From NCBI GenBank assembly GCA_016933055.1, contig JAFGBS010000033.1:33693-97692 (forward strand): a DNA stretch of 64,000 nt, given 5' to 3'. Under the pieces are notes generated by a model. It was not told the DNA's origin. It made no database searches and saw nothing but the letters and a program-made list of their open reading frames with translations. This stretch comes from Promethearchaeota archaeon (GTDB lineage Archaea; Asgardarchaeota; Lokiarchaeia; Sigyniarchaeales; Promethearchaeaceae). The position numbers and the translations under genes were made by a program. Shown piece by piece: positions 34,801-43,536 of the stretch. Numbering within the stretch: the first letter of the stretch is position 1; each line of letters begins with the position of its first letter.

Positions 34801-37648
34801 AAGGGATGCATATATTTCAGCTTCGTTTAATGACTCAAGTAGTAGTTTGATGATTGCTCGTGAAAAATATTCCATTACGTTTGTAGAAAGTGATAAAGGA
34901 GTATATATTCTGACAATAAATACTGTAAATCTTCATGTTACGAACGGGTCTCCTTTTTTTAATTATACTCTACAAATATCGTATTATAAACCAGGTTACG
35001 CCTTAAAAGTACATCGAGTGGAGGTTCAAATCGATCCAGTTCCCTTAGTTATTACTCCAGAACCTATTCTTCCACAATATGAAGAAGAGATATTAACGAT
35101 ACAAGCGACAACTTTCGCTAATAACACCGGGATTCTTAGTGCTTATGAATTTTGTGAGCTGAATTATTCCGTATATAATTCTTCGGGATACATTTTTGGG
35201 GGATCTTTACCGAAAAAGATATTTAATTTCTTTGAAATTAATATTGAGCTAATTAGCACTCATGATTTACATCCTGGTGAATATTACGTAATATTGAATG
35301 GAACTGGTATTGATCTTTCTACATCAGTTTCTGGAAGTTTACCATTTACCATTTATTCAAAATATGTGACTCTATTAAGCTTAACTTTTCCAAATGAAGT
35401 CAGAATCGGCAATTATTTTAGTATATCCTCAAAATTACAGTATGCTAATCTCACAGTTTTAGCTAGTGAGGAAATTTTCCTTACTATTAATTACTCGACA
35501 ATCTACTCGTTCCAGGTAAGTGTACAAACTGATTATCAAGGTAGAGGAATTTATGAACTTCTGATTCCTGAATATTACGAGGGAAATGATTTTACAGTGT
35601 ATGCTCAATATTTTGGGACCAATATATTAAACCCATCTCAGACTATAAAAAACCAGATTATATTAGGTAAAATTCCTGTGAATATTACTTTTATAGATAC
35701 ACCTGAAACCATCCAAGTAGGATATAGTGTGACATACCAAGCGACACTTTCAATTCTTTATGAACAAGACTACGAAGGAAAAATTCTCACTATGTATGGA
35801 TATTACGATTTTGATGGTAATCTCTCCCAACCTTTTCTCATAAGGGAATTAGCAGCGAGTAGTGATGGATTGGTATCCTATACAATAGACGAAATTGAGA
35901 ATGGTCATATAAATCTATCAGTATTTTTGGAATTTCAAGGAGATATTAGTACAGAGGATCAATTTAATTCCATAAATGGATCTATAATTCCGAAATGGGA
36001 CTCATCTTTTGTATTACAGAATTTTCCCAGCACCATGCGTCTTGGACAGACAGTTCCAATCGATTTGACTTTAAATTCCACAAACATCACCTTTTCGGAA
36101 TCCTTTGCCGTAATGCCCATCATCATTAAATTTGATTATGGCACCGTTAAACAGGAATTTCTCTACTATACAGATGAAAATGGTACACTCTCTTACAATG
36201 TAAAAATTCCCGATTCTGATGTATCCGTTGTTAACTACTCGGTATATTTTCCTGGGACTTCTAAGATCGAACCGTTTCTAATATCAGGTTCTATGCTAAT
36301 ACTACCCAAACTCGGTACAATACTTGAGATGGATAGTTTTGTATTGGGTCAGCAACGTACTGGAACTTTTTCATATTCCGCTATTTTGCAAGATGAATTC
36401 GGTTTCCCGGTGCCAAACGCCACAGTATACTTCAGAATCTACGATGAAAATGATCTGCTTATTGATTCACCGTTTACAACCACTAATAAAGAGGGTGTAG
36501 CAGCGATCTCAATAACTTTTGAGCAATCAGGGACTTATAAAATAATCGCAGAATTTGATGGAACGGGGATCTATTCAACAACCACGTCCCAAGAAATCAT
36601 AGTGGAAGCTGTATCAGATTTGATGTATTTTGTCGGATTTTTACCTTATATAGGTGGTTCTCTTGCAGTTGTTGTGGCAGGTGGTTTTATTTATCAGTAT
36701 GCTGTCGTAGTACCTAGAAGAAAGAAGCGTCTCAGATCTTTGAAAGCGATTCATCAAAGGTTTTCTGATGTTGAAAATATTCAATATATCTTAATTCTAA
36801 CGAAAACAGGTCTATCTGTTTTTTCTCGATCTTTTACCAGTGTTCCTATTGAGGAAACTCTTATTTCTGGATTTCTAAGTGCAATCTCCAGTTTCGGGGC
36901 AGAGATTGGTACGAAAATGAAACAAAGCGAATCAACTGATAAAGGATTGGAACAACTTTCCTATAAACAGTTCAAGATTATTGTTGATGACCTTGCTATT
37001 GTCCGTACAGCTCTATTACTTCTAAAAGATGCATCTCCTGATTTAAAGGAAAAACTTCGTCGATTTAATCTCCGTTTCCAAGAGAAATATATGGGGATCC
37101 TTCAAAACTGGACAGGGGAGATCCCCGCAGAAGGTCCGATTTTGGAAATGGTTGAAGAATTTTTAGAGGTTGATCTACTTTATCCTCACAATGTTAATGT
37201 GGCAAAATTAAATGAAAACTTGAAAACCTTGGAAAAGAAATCTATCAATCACAAGATTTTGGAAGCTGCCCACAGTGAACCATTCGGTGATGTTTTCTAC
37301 ATTCGGGAGATGATGAACCATTTACGGGCAACTGGGGAAGAAGACATTCATATCTTCAATGGAATAATCGAACTTGTAGAAAAAAATGCCATTTTTGCCA
37401 TTAATCCCCGTACTAGGATTCTCATTGATCAATTTAAACCGATCATAGACCAACTAAGCGAGGATGCGAAAATTGTTTTATTACAAATTTACGATGGGAA
37501 TAAGAATGAATCTAAGCTGCGTAGAATAAAAGAAATTTCCAATTTTGATCAAGGATCAAGAAGTTTGATTCAAATGGGTTTAATACAACAGGATTTATCT
37601 TTAACACCGGCGGGAGAGGCGATTGCAACAATCCTTAAACTAATATAG
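31841..37648 (+). CDS. Giant single-pass surface protein with cytoplasmic signalling-like tail
   Basis: A 1935-residue protein. MREKRKNILYLSISLVLIVLLPTMA is a signal peptide or signal anchor. Residues about 30-1590 are an extracellular region rich in Asn-x-Ser/Thr glycosylation sites, built of beta-sandwich-like units; the last (about 1515-1590, GFPVPNATVYFRIYDEND...GTYKIIAEFDGTGIY) is Ig-like. A membrane helix lies at about 1597-1623, followed by PRRKKRLRSLK as stop-transfer. The roughly 310-residue cytoplasmic tail starts with IQYILILTKTGLSVFSRSF, which resembles a longin/Roadblock-type strand pair, and ends with a winged-helix-like segment (KIVLLQIYDGNKNESKLRRI...MGLIQQDLSLTPAG). It looks like a receptor or adhesin. 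Confidence 0.8.
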   Translation: MREKRKNILYLSISLVLIVLLPTMAEFTNNFYTTSIFDEVTNPFDGSDSTQIDERITIINASQYNVSEYAYYRSPKTDILIKNENLSMGIPNNWETSVLSLSVPSVFEALEIFNDYGLNGDFSGGTANPWEYYTTHSWYSGIPMSEPYANFTYDSLDENAYADFYGGNKGFPVRSDFTEPAFFGAASTTIPDFDKSDSNLEFGELYEEETTEFSINDEFFEDPEYNVILDPYGGYRGNSKVTGNWIAGINALENIIDTRWSLLYGYGSPSVCFSTPFYIPFEADSVSITFRWSVENLGYEYADDFLVASRINHQYINGSVGLYGEDYSVDTLDYTVLEYDGTRSGYGSGDIRSHEYWERTYNITELLGPYGYHAGWHTLDFGIALLSPDSTDDDVIVNWDYIMINATHYDWYKSAELNFEFLWEDLGSTDPNGNLAFSIYIGEEGTDNFMRYFIGYSTQLQEGSWNEASIILPQHYHKAFEVDTFNFFVGMEDAGPLVGPPETTVGFYRRLTVDNFYLTVNFDLGPPETLGLEMKLNDGTNWMQVNSTNEIYTEIQSTTLEVQFNLTTNPISDSYIRFQAYIVAKKFSEHQAFSTVSIHSFNDLSALWNTTYNNTESVNEFDDPSLLGANSKFLLYLLRFENLPAFDGMGDNSNDWNVYRAVDPNARDQTLRIIKNSNDPFLQNITIYNATSGNRGSLTRGLWELDSSQVNYMVNGSLYLDGGINNEIYYNGDLAEYHLYVRNSSGIFGNYKTQIWNATLNTTTNFPKYYSNVNNATYDWTVFDEGVGLYRLYNLWNDTNSLNQTRRLGWYRDTFEVWRHTTASILEGTLGVTVSSGESAVYHIQFNQTSVGTSGVTGAHIYAYNASSGNLWGRDIPPYVYLLDYLTDDSGGAYTIALKTISVPTGSYQVNFTIYKAFHEIFITLNTGLTITGALGSMDITYNSGAFIYQASPTRLYLDSNNIPYVNDSTNSVIEITLEDSTSSARLRDAYISASFNDSSSSLMIAREKYSITFVESDKGVYILTINTVNLHVTNGSPFFNYTLQISYYKPGYALKVHRVEVQIDPVPLVITPEPILPQYEEEILTIQATTFANNTGILSAYEFCELNYSVYNSSGYIFGGSLPKKIFNFFEINIELISTHDLHPGEYYVILNGTGIDLSTSVSGSLPFTIYSKYVTLLSLTFPNEVRIGNYFSISSKLQYANLTVLASEEIFLTINYSTIYSFQVSVQTDYQGRGIYELLIPEYYEGNDFTVYAQYFGTNILNPSQTIKNQIILGKIPVNITFIDTPETIQVGYSVTYQATLSILYEQDYEGKILTMYGYYDFDGNLSQPFLIRELAASSDGLVSYTIDEIENGHINLSVFLEFQGDISTEDQFNSINGSIIPKWDSSFVLQNFPSTMRLGQTVPIDLTLNSTNITFSESFAVMPIIIKFDYGTVKQEFLYYTDENGTLSYNVKIPDSDVSVVNYSVYFPGTSKIEPFLISGSMLILPKLGTILEMDSFVLGQQRTGTFSYSAILQDEFGFPVPNATVYFRIYDENDLLIDSPFTTTNKEGVAAISITFEQSGTYKIIAEFDGTGIYSTTTSQEIIVEAVSDLMYFVGFLPYIGGSLAVVVAGGFIYQYAVVVPRRKKRLRSLKAIHQRFSDVENIQYILILTKTGLSVFSRSFTSVPIEETLISGFLSAISSFGAEIGTKMKQSESTDKGLEQLSYKQFKIIVDDLAIVRTALLLLKDASPDLKEKLRRFNLRFQEKYMGILQNWTGEIPAEGPILEMVEEFLEVDLLYPHNVNVAKLNENLKTLEKKSINHKILEAAHSEPFGDVFYIREMMNHLRATGEEDIHIFNGIIELVEKNAIFAINPRTRILIDQFKPIIDQLSEDAKIVLLQIYDGNKNESKLRRIKEISNFDQGSRSLIQMGLIQQDLSLTPAGEAIATILKLI

Positions 37649-37667
37649 TTTAATAAAAAAAATATAA

Positions 37668-38450
37668 TTACTTACTTTTTTCATCTATTTTAGTAGTCTT
37701 AATCTCCCCTTTTTTTTTCGAGCGGATAGCTAATCCTGAGAACATAACAATGATTGAAATGGAAATAATTGCGAAAGATGCAATGTCCATTATCTGGCTA
37801 ATTGTATTTTGTAAAGCCCCATAGAAGGGTAATTGCCCCATAACATTCACAATGGTTCCACCAATCGCAATCAAAACACCGAGTAAAAATCTCTTCATAT
37901 TACGATTCTTCAAACCGGTAGTTTTTTTCACACCATAGTTGTACAAGACTAAGCATGCACTAATCAAGAAAATGAATAATAATATAATGAGAGGGAATAA
38001 TATATAGAGATTCAAGGTAGTATCTACAGGCTGATAGGTATTGATAGTAATCCAATCCGGAATGAATAGCGGTCGTGTCCAAATTATTAGCATCAATGAA
38101 TATACACTGCATAATATGATCCATGGCAAGGTATTCTTCTTGAATGTTATCCACAATCTACTGTGTGCTTGCATCATCATAGCAAAATACAATAACATTC
38201 CTGCAAAAAGTATAGAAATCAGACTTACACGAATAAAGATTAATATAAATATATCCTTGCTTGCATCTATTGCTAAAAGATCATAGATTAACACTCCCCC
38301 GGTATAAAATCCTAACAATAAAAATGAAGTTGCTAGATATATATTTGGCAAGTTTTTTCTTGATCTGAAAAAAACCAATATTGCACAAATGAATCCCGTA
38401 GCCGTGGTTATTCCTTCAAAAACCACTTTGAGAATGAATTCTGCTTCCAT
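37668..38450 (-). CDS. Seven-helix membrane protein without output domain
   Basis: A 260-residue protein with about seven hydrophobic helices and a Lys-rich cytoplasmic C terminus. The layout resembles the N-terminal 7TM sensor modules that precede histidine kinases, but nothing follows the last helix. It could be a stand-alone sensor that passes its signal to a separate kinase, or a small transporter. No family motif was recognised. Its stop codon lies 19 bases from the end of the giant surface protein gene, in convergent orientation. Confidence 0.62.
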   Translation of the reverse strand: MEAEFILKVVFEGITTATGFICAILVFFRSRKNLPNIYLATSFLLLGFYTGGVLIYDLLAIDASKDIFILIFIRVSLISILFAGMLLYFAMMMQAHSRLWITFKKNTLPWIILCSVYSLMLIIWTRPLFIPDWITINTYQPVDTTLNLYILFPLIILLFIFLISACLVLYNYGVKKTTGLKNRNMKRFLLGVLIAIGGTIVNVMGQLPFYGALQNTISQIMDIASFAIISISIIVMFSGLAIRSKKKGEIKTTKIDEKSK

Positions 38451-38715
38451 ATTTTTCTATCGTTATCTCTCCTTTTATTCTTATTTACTGATTCTATTAT
38501 ACTAATAGTTCACCCAAATGGAAAATCAATACATTTTTTTGATTTGGATAATAATCCTTAACTTTTTAGAAAATCAGAGATGATTAGGGATTCAACTAAC
38601 TCAATAGAAACCTATGTATCTCATACTTTATTATTCCTGTATTTTTAGGTATAATTCCGTGGGCTGCTTTCCGATTCACTTGACCAGTTTTACTCCGAAA
38701 AAATCATAATTTTGT

Positions 38716-39678
38716 TTATACTGGTTGTATCTTCACGGAAATGGGAGTGTTGAATCTTGTATTTTTATTATTAAGAGCTTGAATTATAGCATTATCCCAA
38801 GAAATAAGATCATGATATTCTGGTAATAATTTCCGAATCAATGAATCTTGAAAATGAGCACCTCGCCAGGAAAATGCCAATATAATTTTAGCCATATTGT
38901 TTAGTTTGCCCCATGATATGAAAATTGACGGTTTCATTTTTTGGAAAGGTGTTTGGATTAAGGAGGAATGTTTATTGAGAAATAAATCGAGTGGAATATG
39001 ATAAGAAGGTACATGAAAACTTTGGTTATAAGCTGGTTTTTCAATCAATATAGAAATTAATTCACATAAATTATCCACTGGCATGATGGAGATTAATTTT
39101 TTTCCTTTTCCGAAATAAAATACCTGCTTATTTTTAATTAACTCAACCAGTTTAGGAGAGACCATGCAATCTCCTTTTCCGATCATAAGTGGTAATCTTA
39201 ACACAGTAAAAGGGATTCCAGATTTTAGAACTACTACTTCCGCTTGAGCCTTGCTTCTTGAATATTTTGAAAACAAAAAATGAGGGCGTATCTTGGTTGA
39301 ATATTCATCTCGATTTTGACCCAATGTCCGAAATCCGTACACTGACACGGAACTTAGGTATATGAAATTTTTGCAATTCTTCTGTTTTGCGTAATCAATG
39401 ATTTTTCTTGTACCATCTACATTGGTCTGTTTTAATGTCTTAAATCGAGCATTATCATCGAGTAAACCAATAGTATGGATAATAACATCAAAATCAATAT
39501 CATTGAAAACTGTGGCACAAGAATCTTTGTTAATATCAAACACAAATTCTCTTTTGTCTAAAGGTGGTCGAGATCGGGTAGTTCCATAGGTTTCGTAGCC
39601 TTTTTCATCAAGAAATTTTCTGATTGCATAACCTAGGAATCCCGAACTGCCAGTGATTAGAATTTTCATAAGTTTCAT
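38716..39678 (-). CDS. NAD(P)-dependent epimerase/dehydratase family (extended SDR)
   Basis: A 320-residue extended SDR. GSSGFLG is the nucleotide-binding loop, SSVSVYG carries the catalytic Ser and YSRSK the Tyr/Lys pair. The C-terminal part is basic and variable, as normal for substrate domains. MKLMKILITG offers two starts; the second Met (codon 4) matches the usual family start. It follows another extended SDR gene 50 bases downstream of its stop on the same strand, so the two may act in sequence, perhaps on a sugar nucleotide or isoprenoid/sterol-like substrate given the nearby 5-alpha-reductase-like gene. Confidence 0.83.
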   Translation of the reverse strand: MKLMKILITGSSGFLGYAIRKFLDEKGYETYGTTRSRPPLDKREFVFDINKDSCATVFNDIDFDVIIHTIGLLDDNARFKTLKQTNVDGTRKIIDYAKQKNCKNFIYLSSVSVYGFRTLGQNRDEYSTKIRPHFLFSKYSRSKAQAEVVVLKSGIPFTVLRLPLMIGKGDCMVSPKLVELIKNKQVFYFGKGKKLISIMPVDNLCELISILIEKPAYNQSFHVPSYHIPLDLFLNKHSSLIQTPFQKMKPSIFISWGKLNNMAKIILAFSWRGAHFQDSLIRKLLPEYHDLISWDNAIIQALNNKNTRFNTPISVKIQPV

Positions 39679-39728
39679 TTTTCAATTGAGTTTATAGGTA
39701 GAAAAAATACGATTAATCCCTCATCCAC

Positions 39729-40712
39729 TTAGATTTTCGATTTTTTTGTGTAGAATTCTGATTTTCTAAGCAAAATATATCGGGCAAGAGGCTTAAACAT
39801 CCATATAAAGAACCGTTTACCGCGAATTCGTTTCTTCATTGTGTCATAGACGTCTCGCAAAGTATGTCTTTGATAATGGAATTTATCTTGAGATTCAACG
39901 GTATCAAGGTATCCACAATGATATCCTTCAGTACTGAATGCTTCTGGTGGAAGTAAATTTCTTCCTAATCCATATATTTCCATCATATCGTCCAAATAAT
40001 CTTTATAGGTAATTCTGCAATTCTCTCCACCTGCTATGTGGTACGTATTTCCCCAAATATCAATACAATCCACTGCATTAGCAAGAGCTAATCCTACATC
40101 CTTTGAATGGCAAATCTCAAGACTGGTCGCGAGAGGCATTTTGAACATAGTTGGCTGAAATTGTACTCGATAAGGTTCAACTATATAGGTTAATCTGAAA
40201 ATTGCAAAATCAATCCCTGACTCTTTGATGATCTTTTCTGCTTTAATTTTAGTTTTGGCATATTCATCCCCTTTACTCGGTTGTACGGGATCCGATTTCT
40301 TAATGAATGGATTACGTACTCGATCGCCATATATTGAAATAGAGGATGTGAATATGAGTTTTGTATTCGGCGAGGATTCTTGAATGATAGAGATGATATT
40401 TTTTGTCCCTCCCACGTTCACTTGTTCTGCCAATTTTGGGCGTAAATCTGCAAGTGGTGGTATTATTGCTCCCAGATGGATTACGACATCTTGTCGTTTG
40501 ATAGCGGGAATAAGATCTTCTCTTTTTCGTAGATCTCCCCAAATGATTTCAACTTTTTTCCTCAATTTCCTCGCAATCAAGCGATTCTTTGGATTTTTGA
40601 GCTCAAAGATAGTTATTTTATAACCTTTATTCAGTAATTCTTCTAAAGTGGAGGATCCAACGTTTCCGAATGCTCCCGTCAATAATACTCGTTTTGTCAT
40701 TGCAGTTACCAT
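39729..40712 (-). CDS. NAD-dependent epimerase/dehydratase family (extended SDR)
   Basis: A 327-residue extended SDR with GAFGNVG as the cofactor loop, TSSISIYG with the catalytic Ser and Y-AKT-K as the active pair. HLGAIIPP is the typical strand-4 motif. The C terminus (KRIRGKRFFIWMFKPLARYILL) is basic and amphipathic, suggesting loose membrane association, like 3-beta-hydroxysteroid-dehydrogenase-type relatives. It probably forms a unit with the gene ending at 38716. Confidence 0.83.
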   Translation of the reverse strand: MVTAMTKRVLLTGAFGNVGSSTLEELLNKGYKITIFELKNPKNRLIARKLRKKVEIIWGDLRKREDLIPAIKRQDVVIHLGAIIPPLADLRPKLAEQVNVGGTKNIISIIQESSPNTKLIFTSSISIYGDRVRNPFIKKSDPVQPSKGDEYAKTKIKAEKIIKESGIDFAIFRLTYIVEPYRVQFQPTMFKMPLATSLEICHSKDVGLALANAVDCIDIWGNTYHIAGGENCRITYKDYLDDMMEIYGLGRNLLPPEAFSTEGYHCGYLDTVESQDKFHYQRHTLRDVYDTMKKRIRGKRFFIWMFKPLARYILLRKSEFYTKKSKI

Positions 40713-40990
40713 TTTTTATGATATACTTTCCTTAGATATGTAGTTATAACAATCATGCTTCTATTAATTAAAAGCAAGGAATGCTCAGAAATTTTGTATT
40801 TTTGAGCCAAAATTTTTGATACATCTATTATTTTTAACGATCATAATAGAAAATTCTCAATTCTTCCTACATTACTATAATAATTTGATTGTAAAGAATT
40901 TGGGTGTTGTTATCACAACTTCTTTAAATACTCCAGATCTCACTCATCTTCTCCTGAATTCTGAATTGGATGAGAAAGCGAAAATGTCGC

Positions 40991-41030
40991 TTGTTATATA
41001 TATATAGTATATTGTTAAATATATATAGTT
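40991..41030. repeat. Two direct repeats with exact 21-base period
   Basis: TTGTTATATATATATAGT (40991-41008) recurs as TTGTTAAATATATATAGT (41012-41029), with one mismatch in 18 bases. A 21-base period puts both copies on the same face of the helix, as expected for co-operative binding of a regulator. The repeat lies about 130-165 bases upstream of the HTH regulator gene and about 280 bases upstream of the divergent SDR gene. Confidence 0.5.
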
Positions 41031-41114
41031 GATCATTAAAAAAAAATCGGTGAAAGTACAATTATTATTATCAAAATAACGAAAACTCATTTCTATTAAT
41101 TTCTGTGGTTCACA

Positions 41115-41130
41115 CCGAAATTAAAATATA
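41115..41130 (+). promoter_or_regulatory. BRE and TATA box of the HTH regulator gene
   Basis: CCGAAA (41115-41120) followed by TTAAAATATA (41121-41130) is a good archaeal BRE/TATA pair. The TATA box lies 27-36 bases before the ATG at 41157, which predicts a leaderless or nearly leaderless transcript. Confidence 0.5.
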
Positions 41131-41156
41131 GGTTAATACTATTTATATGGTACACC

Positions 41157-41903
41157 ATGCGAATTCTTAGACTCCAAATATCCAGTGAAATGGTAAAAAA
41201 ATGGGGTTTCTCTCTATTTGATCAACTAGAATTCTTGGAAATCATCAATGTCTGGCAGTATTCGCAGACAAATTTCTTTTCCATTCAAAAATTGATCTTT
41301 AAAAAAGAATATGAAGCAATTTTAGACGACCTCCAAAAACTTAAAGAGAAATTAAGTGCCACCTATCTGCAAATAATTCGTAAAAAAGATAATGAAATTG
41401 TTTGCATTTTAAAACAACATCGGGATAGCGGTTTTTGGCCGATTATCTTACCAGGAGCTTGGGCGTTAGTCCCTCCTATTATTATTGATCCCGATTATAT
41501 TCTACTTACACTCGTAGCCCCGAAGGAATACATCCATAATTTGTTCCAAATGGTCAAAATGTTTACAGAAGATTACACAGTACTCGCTGTTGAAAGGATG
41601 AATGATGTTGACCATATCGAGGAATTATTGGGAGTTCATAATATGCCTTTTCCAACATTTACTGACCGTCAACGCGAAATAGCCAGCTACGCTGTTAGAA
41701 ATGGTTTTTATCATTCTCCAAAAAAGATCAGCGCCAAAAGTATTGCTGATAGGAAAGGAATATCAGTAAGTGCAGTGAATGAACACCTACGCAAGGTAGA
41801 GAAAGTAGCAATGGACTACTTTTTTGGGGAAAAAATTTCAAGTACTAATAAAAAGAAAAAAAAGTGGTTTGCAAGACCGTTTTCCTTCCTTAAACGTGAA
41901 TAA
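41157..41903 (+). CDS. Bacterio-opsin-activator-type HTH regulator
   Basis: A 248-residue protein. The C-terminal part FTDRQREIASYAVRNGFYHSPKKI followed by SIADRKGISVSAVNEHLRKVEKVAMDYFF (about 162-215) is the HTH_10 (Bat) DNA-binding domain. The N-terminal 150 residues form an unidentified alpha/beta ligand- or partner-binding region without the PAS/GAF sensors of haloarchaeal Bat. The basic C terminus (NKKKKKWFARPFSFLKRE) may aid DNA binding. It has its own promoter and probably controls a divergent or nearby gene through the 21-base-period repeats. Confidence 0.83.
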   Translation: MRILRLQISSEMVKKWGFSLFDQLEFLEIINVWQYSQTNFFSIQKLIFKKEYEAILDDLQKLKEKLSATYLQIIRKKDNEIVCILKQHRDSGFWPIILPGAWALVPPIIIDPDYILLTLVAPKEYIHNLFQMVKMFTEDYTVLAVERMNDVDHIEELLGVHNMPFPTFTDRQREIASYAVRNGFYHSPKKISAKSIADRKGISVSAVNEHLRKVEKVAMDYFFGEKISSTNKKKKKWFARPFSFLKRE

Positions 41904-41917
41904 AAATGCTGATAATA

Positions 41918-42709
41918 TTATAATACAAATGGAATGAGTGCTTTTCTCTCTTTAGGATAATCTGTAAATGTTTCTTGATACCATTTGTGATTCTTTATAG
42001 CTCGTGGGGCTAAATTCGCAAATGTCCATATAGGAAATACTAAACCCGCTAGAGACCATGTCATAATCGCCCACCCCGTCCACTCCAAAACTTCTCCGAA
42101 ATAGCTGGGACAAGATACATACTTGAACATCCCACCCTGGGGAATTTTGAATTGGAATGATTCTGTAGACTCTTTGGGACGTAAGTTTCGAATAATATGA
42201 TCAGATTGTAAATTGATGAAAAATCCGAAGAAAAATATCAGAATACCTATAACGAATCGGACGCTTAATATCCAAGAGAGACTGTAGATGCTTGGAGACA
42301 AAATATAGATCCAATAAGATTGCAGATATGCATTTATTCCGTTGAAAATAACCCCCATGAGGATGATCATGATGGGCATGGGATCTCTTCCACGAATTAG
42401 GATCGGGAATATGAAAGTGCGTTGTATATAATGTAAATTCCATAACAAGAAGAAAAGAATTGGAACAAGGGGGATAGTTCCATATTTTAGATATCCCAAG
42501 TATGTGAAAAATCCATATATAATCACAGTAGGTATTTCCATAAGTATCCATCCCAGTTTGTTATTGATGGAAAATCCCCATTTTTTGGTATAATGCTGAC
42601 CATATCCTGCTGTTTTTCGAAAAAGGGTTATAAAAACAATAATTGCGAGTACAAACATCACATAAATAGTTATATAGAAAATATTTGTAAGAGTGAGAGT
42701 AAGTGCCAT
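41918..42709 (-). CDS. Steroid 5-alpha-reductase-like membrane oxidoreductase
   Basis: A 263-residue protein with about six to seven membrane helices. The similarity to eukaryotic SRD5A is detailed: LHYIQRTFIFPILIRGRDPMPI (about 91-112) matches the HYxxRTxxYPLRxR region, IPQGGMFKYVSCPSYFGEVLEWTGWA (about 197-222) the NADPH-binding segment with the Gly-Gly, CP-YFGE and EW-G elements, and the C terminus has the HKWYxxxFxxYPKxRKALIPF ending. The enzyme should reduce an activated C=C bond with NADPH. In an archaeon the substrate may be an isoprenoid alcohol, quinone or lipid precursor. It converges with the HTH gene. Confidence 0.85.
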   Translation of the reverse strand: MALTLTLTNIFYITIYVMFVLAIIVFITLFRKTAGYGQHYTKKWGFSINNKLGWILMEIPTVIIYGFFTYLGYLKYGTIPLVPILFFLLWNLHYIQRTFIFPILIRGRDPMPIMIILMGVIFNGINAYLQSYWIYILSPSIYSLSWILSVRFVIGILIFFFGFFINLQSDHIIRNLRPKESTESFQFKIPQGGMFKYVSCPSYFGEVLEWTGWAIMTWSLAGLVFPIWTFANLAPRAIKNHKWYQETFTDYPKERKALIPFVL

Positions 42710-43536
42710 TGTATGAAACCATGACTATTCGAATTGATATTTGTCTAGATGTTCATTTGAAGTATTTAAGTTTTATTTGTTATATCTACTTACGTCATCT
42801 GCATTTAACGTATATTCATATCCTCGCATAATCTTGTATTTTCTTGGATATGATAGAGTACCTTTAATATTGGGTATAAATTTTAGATGAATTCTAAGAC
42901 GTGGTCCTTTTGCTTGATTATTAAGGTTAAGGTAAAAAGTTGGAGAATAGAAATTAATCCATCAATCAAATAGATGATGTGACATTTTAAGCATAATTGA
43001 TTAAAATATTTGCAATGGTAATTAAAAAACTAAATTTTGTGAATCCAATAGGTCGATGGGTTTTTATGGCGGATTGTGATTTGGTCTTGGGATTTCAATC
43101 CGTTCTGTATCTCTCAAATAAAGGATGGATATACGTGAAACTATAACCAGTGTTGATTTTCCTAAGAAATTATTTTATAAAGTAATAAATCCTTCTTAGA
43201 TTACATTTCCTGTGAACGTACATCAAGGAACAATAAGTTTCATTTGAAAAGATCAAAATCATACTATCATAAAATAGGTGGTGGAATTTACACCAAAAAC
43301 CATGTGCAAATCATCTAAATTTGGATTTCTCTGATTTTTGATCACAAAGTATCATAAACGCTTGAAATGTATCGGGGAAAAAAAAAACAATCACAGAGTA
43401 AAGTTATAACAAAATGTAATTTTCGCAATAATATTTTTTGCAGAAAGATATTTTCCATAAGTAATTTTCTTTGAATCATGTGCATATTTTTTCCGGAAGA
43501 GAATTGGTTAGAAGCATAAATTGAGAGGATATATCT
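42710..43536. other. Long intergenic region before the phosphorelay genes
   Basis: The 827 bases between the 5-alpha-reductase-like gene and the first histidine kinase gene are AT-rich and divergently flanked. I see several short frames with stops, the longest without recognisable content, and no tRNA-like cloverleaf, repeat array or insertion-sequence end. It is unusually long for this window and may include a small RNA or long leaders. Confidence 0.3.

Larger units (their letters stand above)
40713..41156. other. Divergent intergenic region with control elements
   Basis: This 444-base region separates the minus-strand SDR gene from the HTH regulator. It contains a near-perfect direct repeat with 21-base period (40991-41030) and a BRE/TATA pair just before the regulator gene, both listed separately. 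A 63-codon frame at 40816-41007 has no support as a gene. Confidence 0.4.

Noticed and set aside
40816..41007. 63-codon plus-strand frame upstream of the HTH regulator
   Set aside because: It runs into the AT-rich direct repeat, which looks regulatory, and has low-complexity hydrophobic content without a ribosome site.
43061..43146. Short plus-strand frame in the 827-base gap
   Set aside because: It starts at an ATG near 43068 and ends after about 25 codons; there is no ribosome site or recognisable content.
42710..43536. tRNA or structured RNA gene in the longest gap
   Set aside because: I looked for T-loop-like GTTCRANNC with matching stems on both strands and saw none; a covariance-model search would be needed to be sure.
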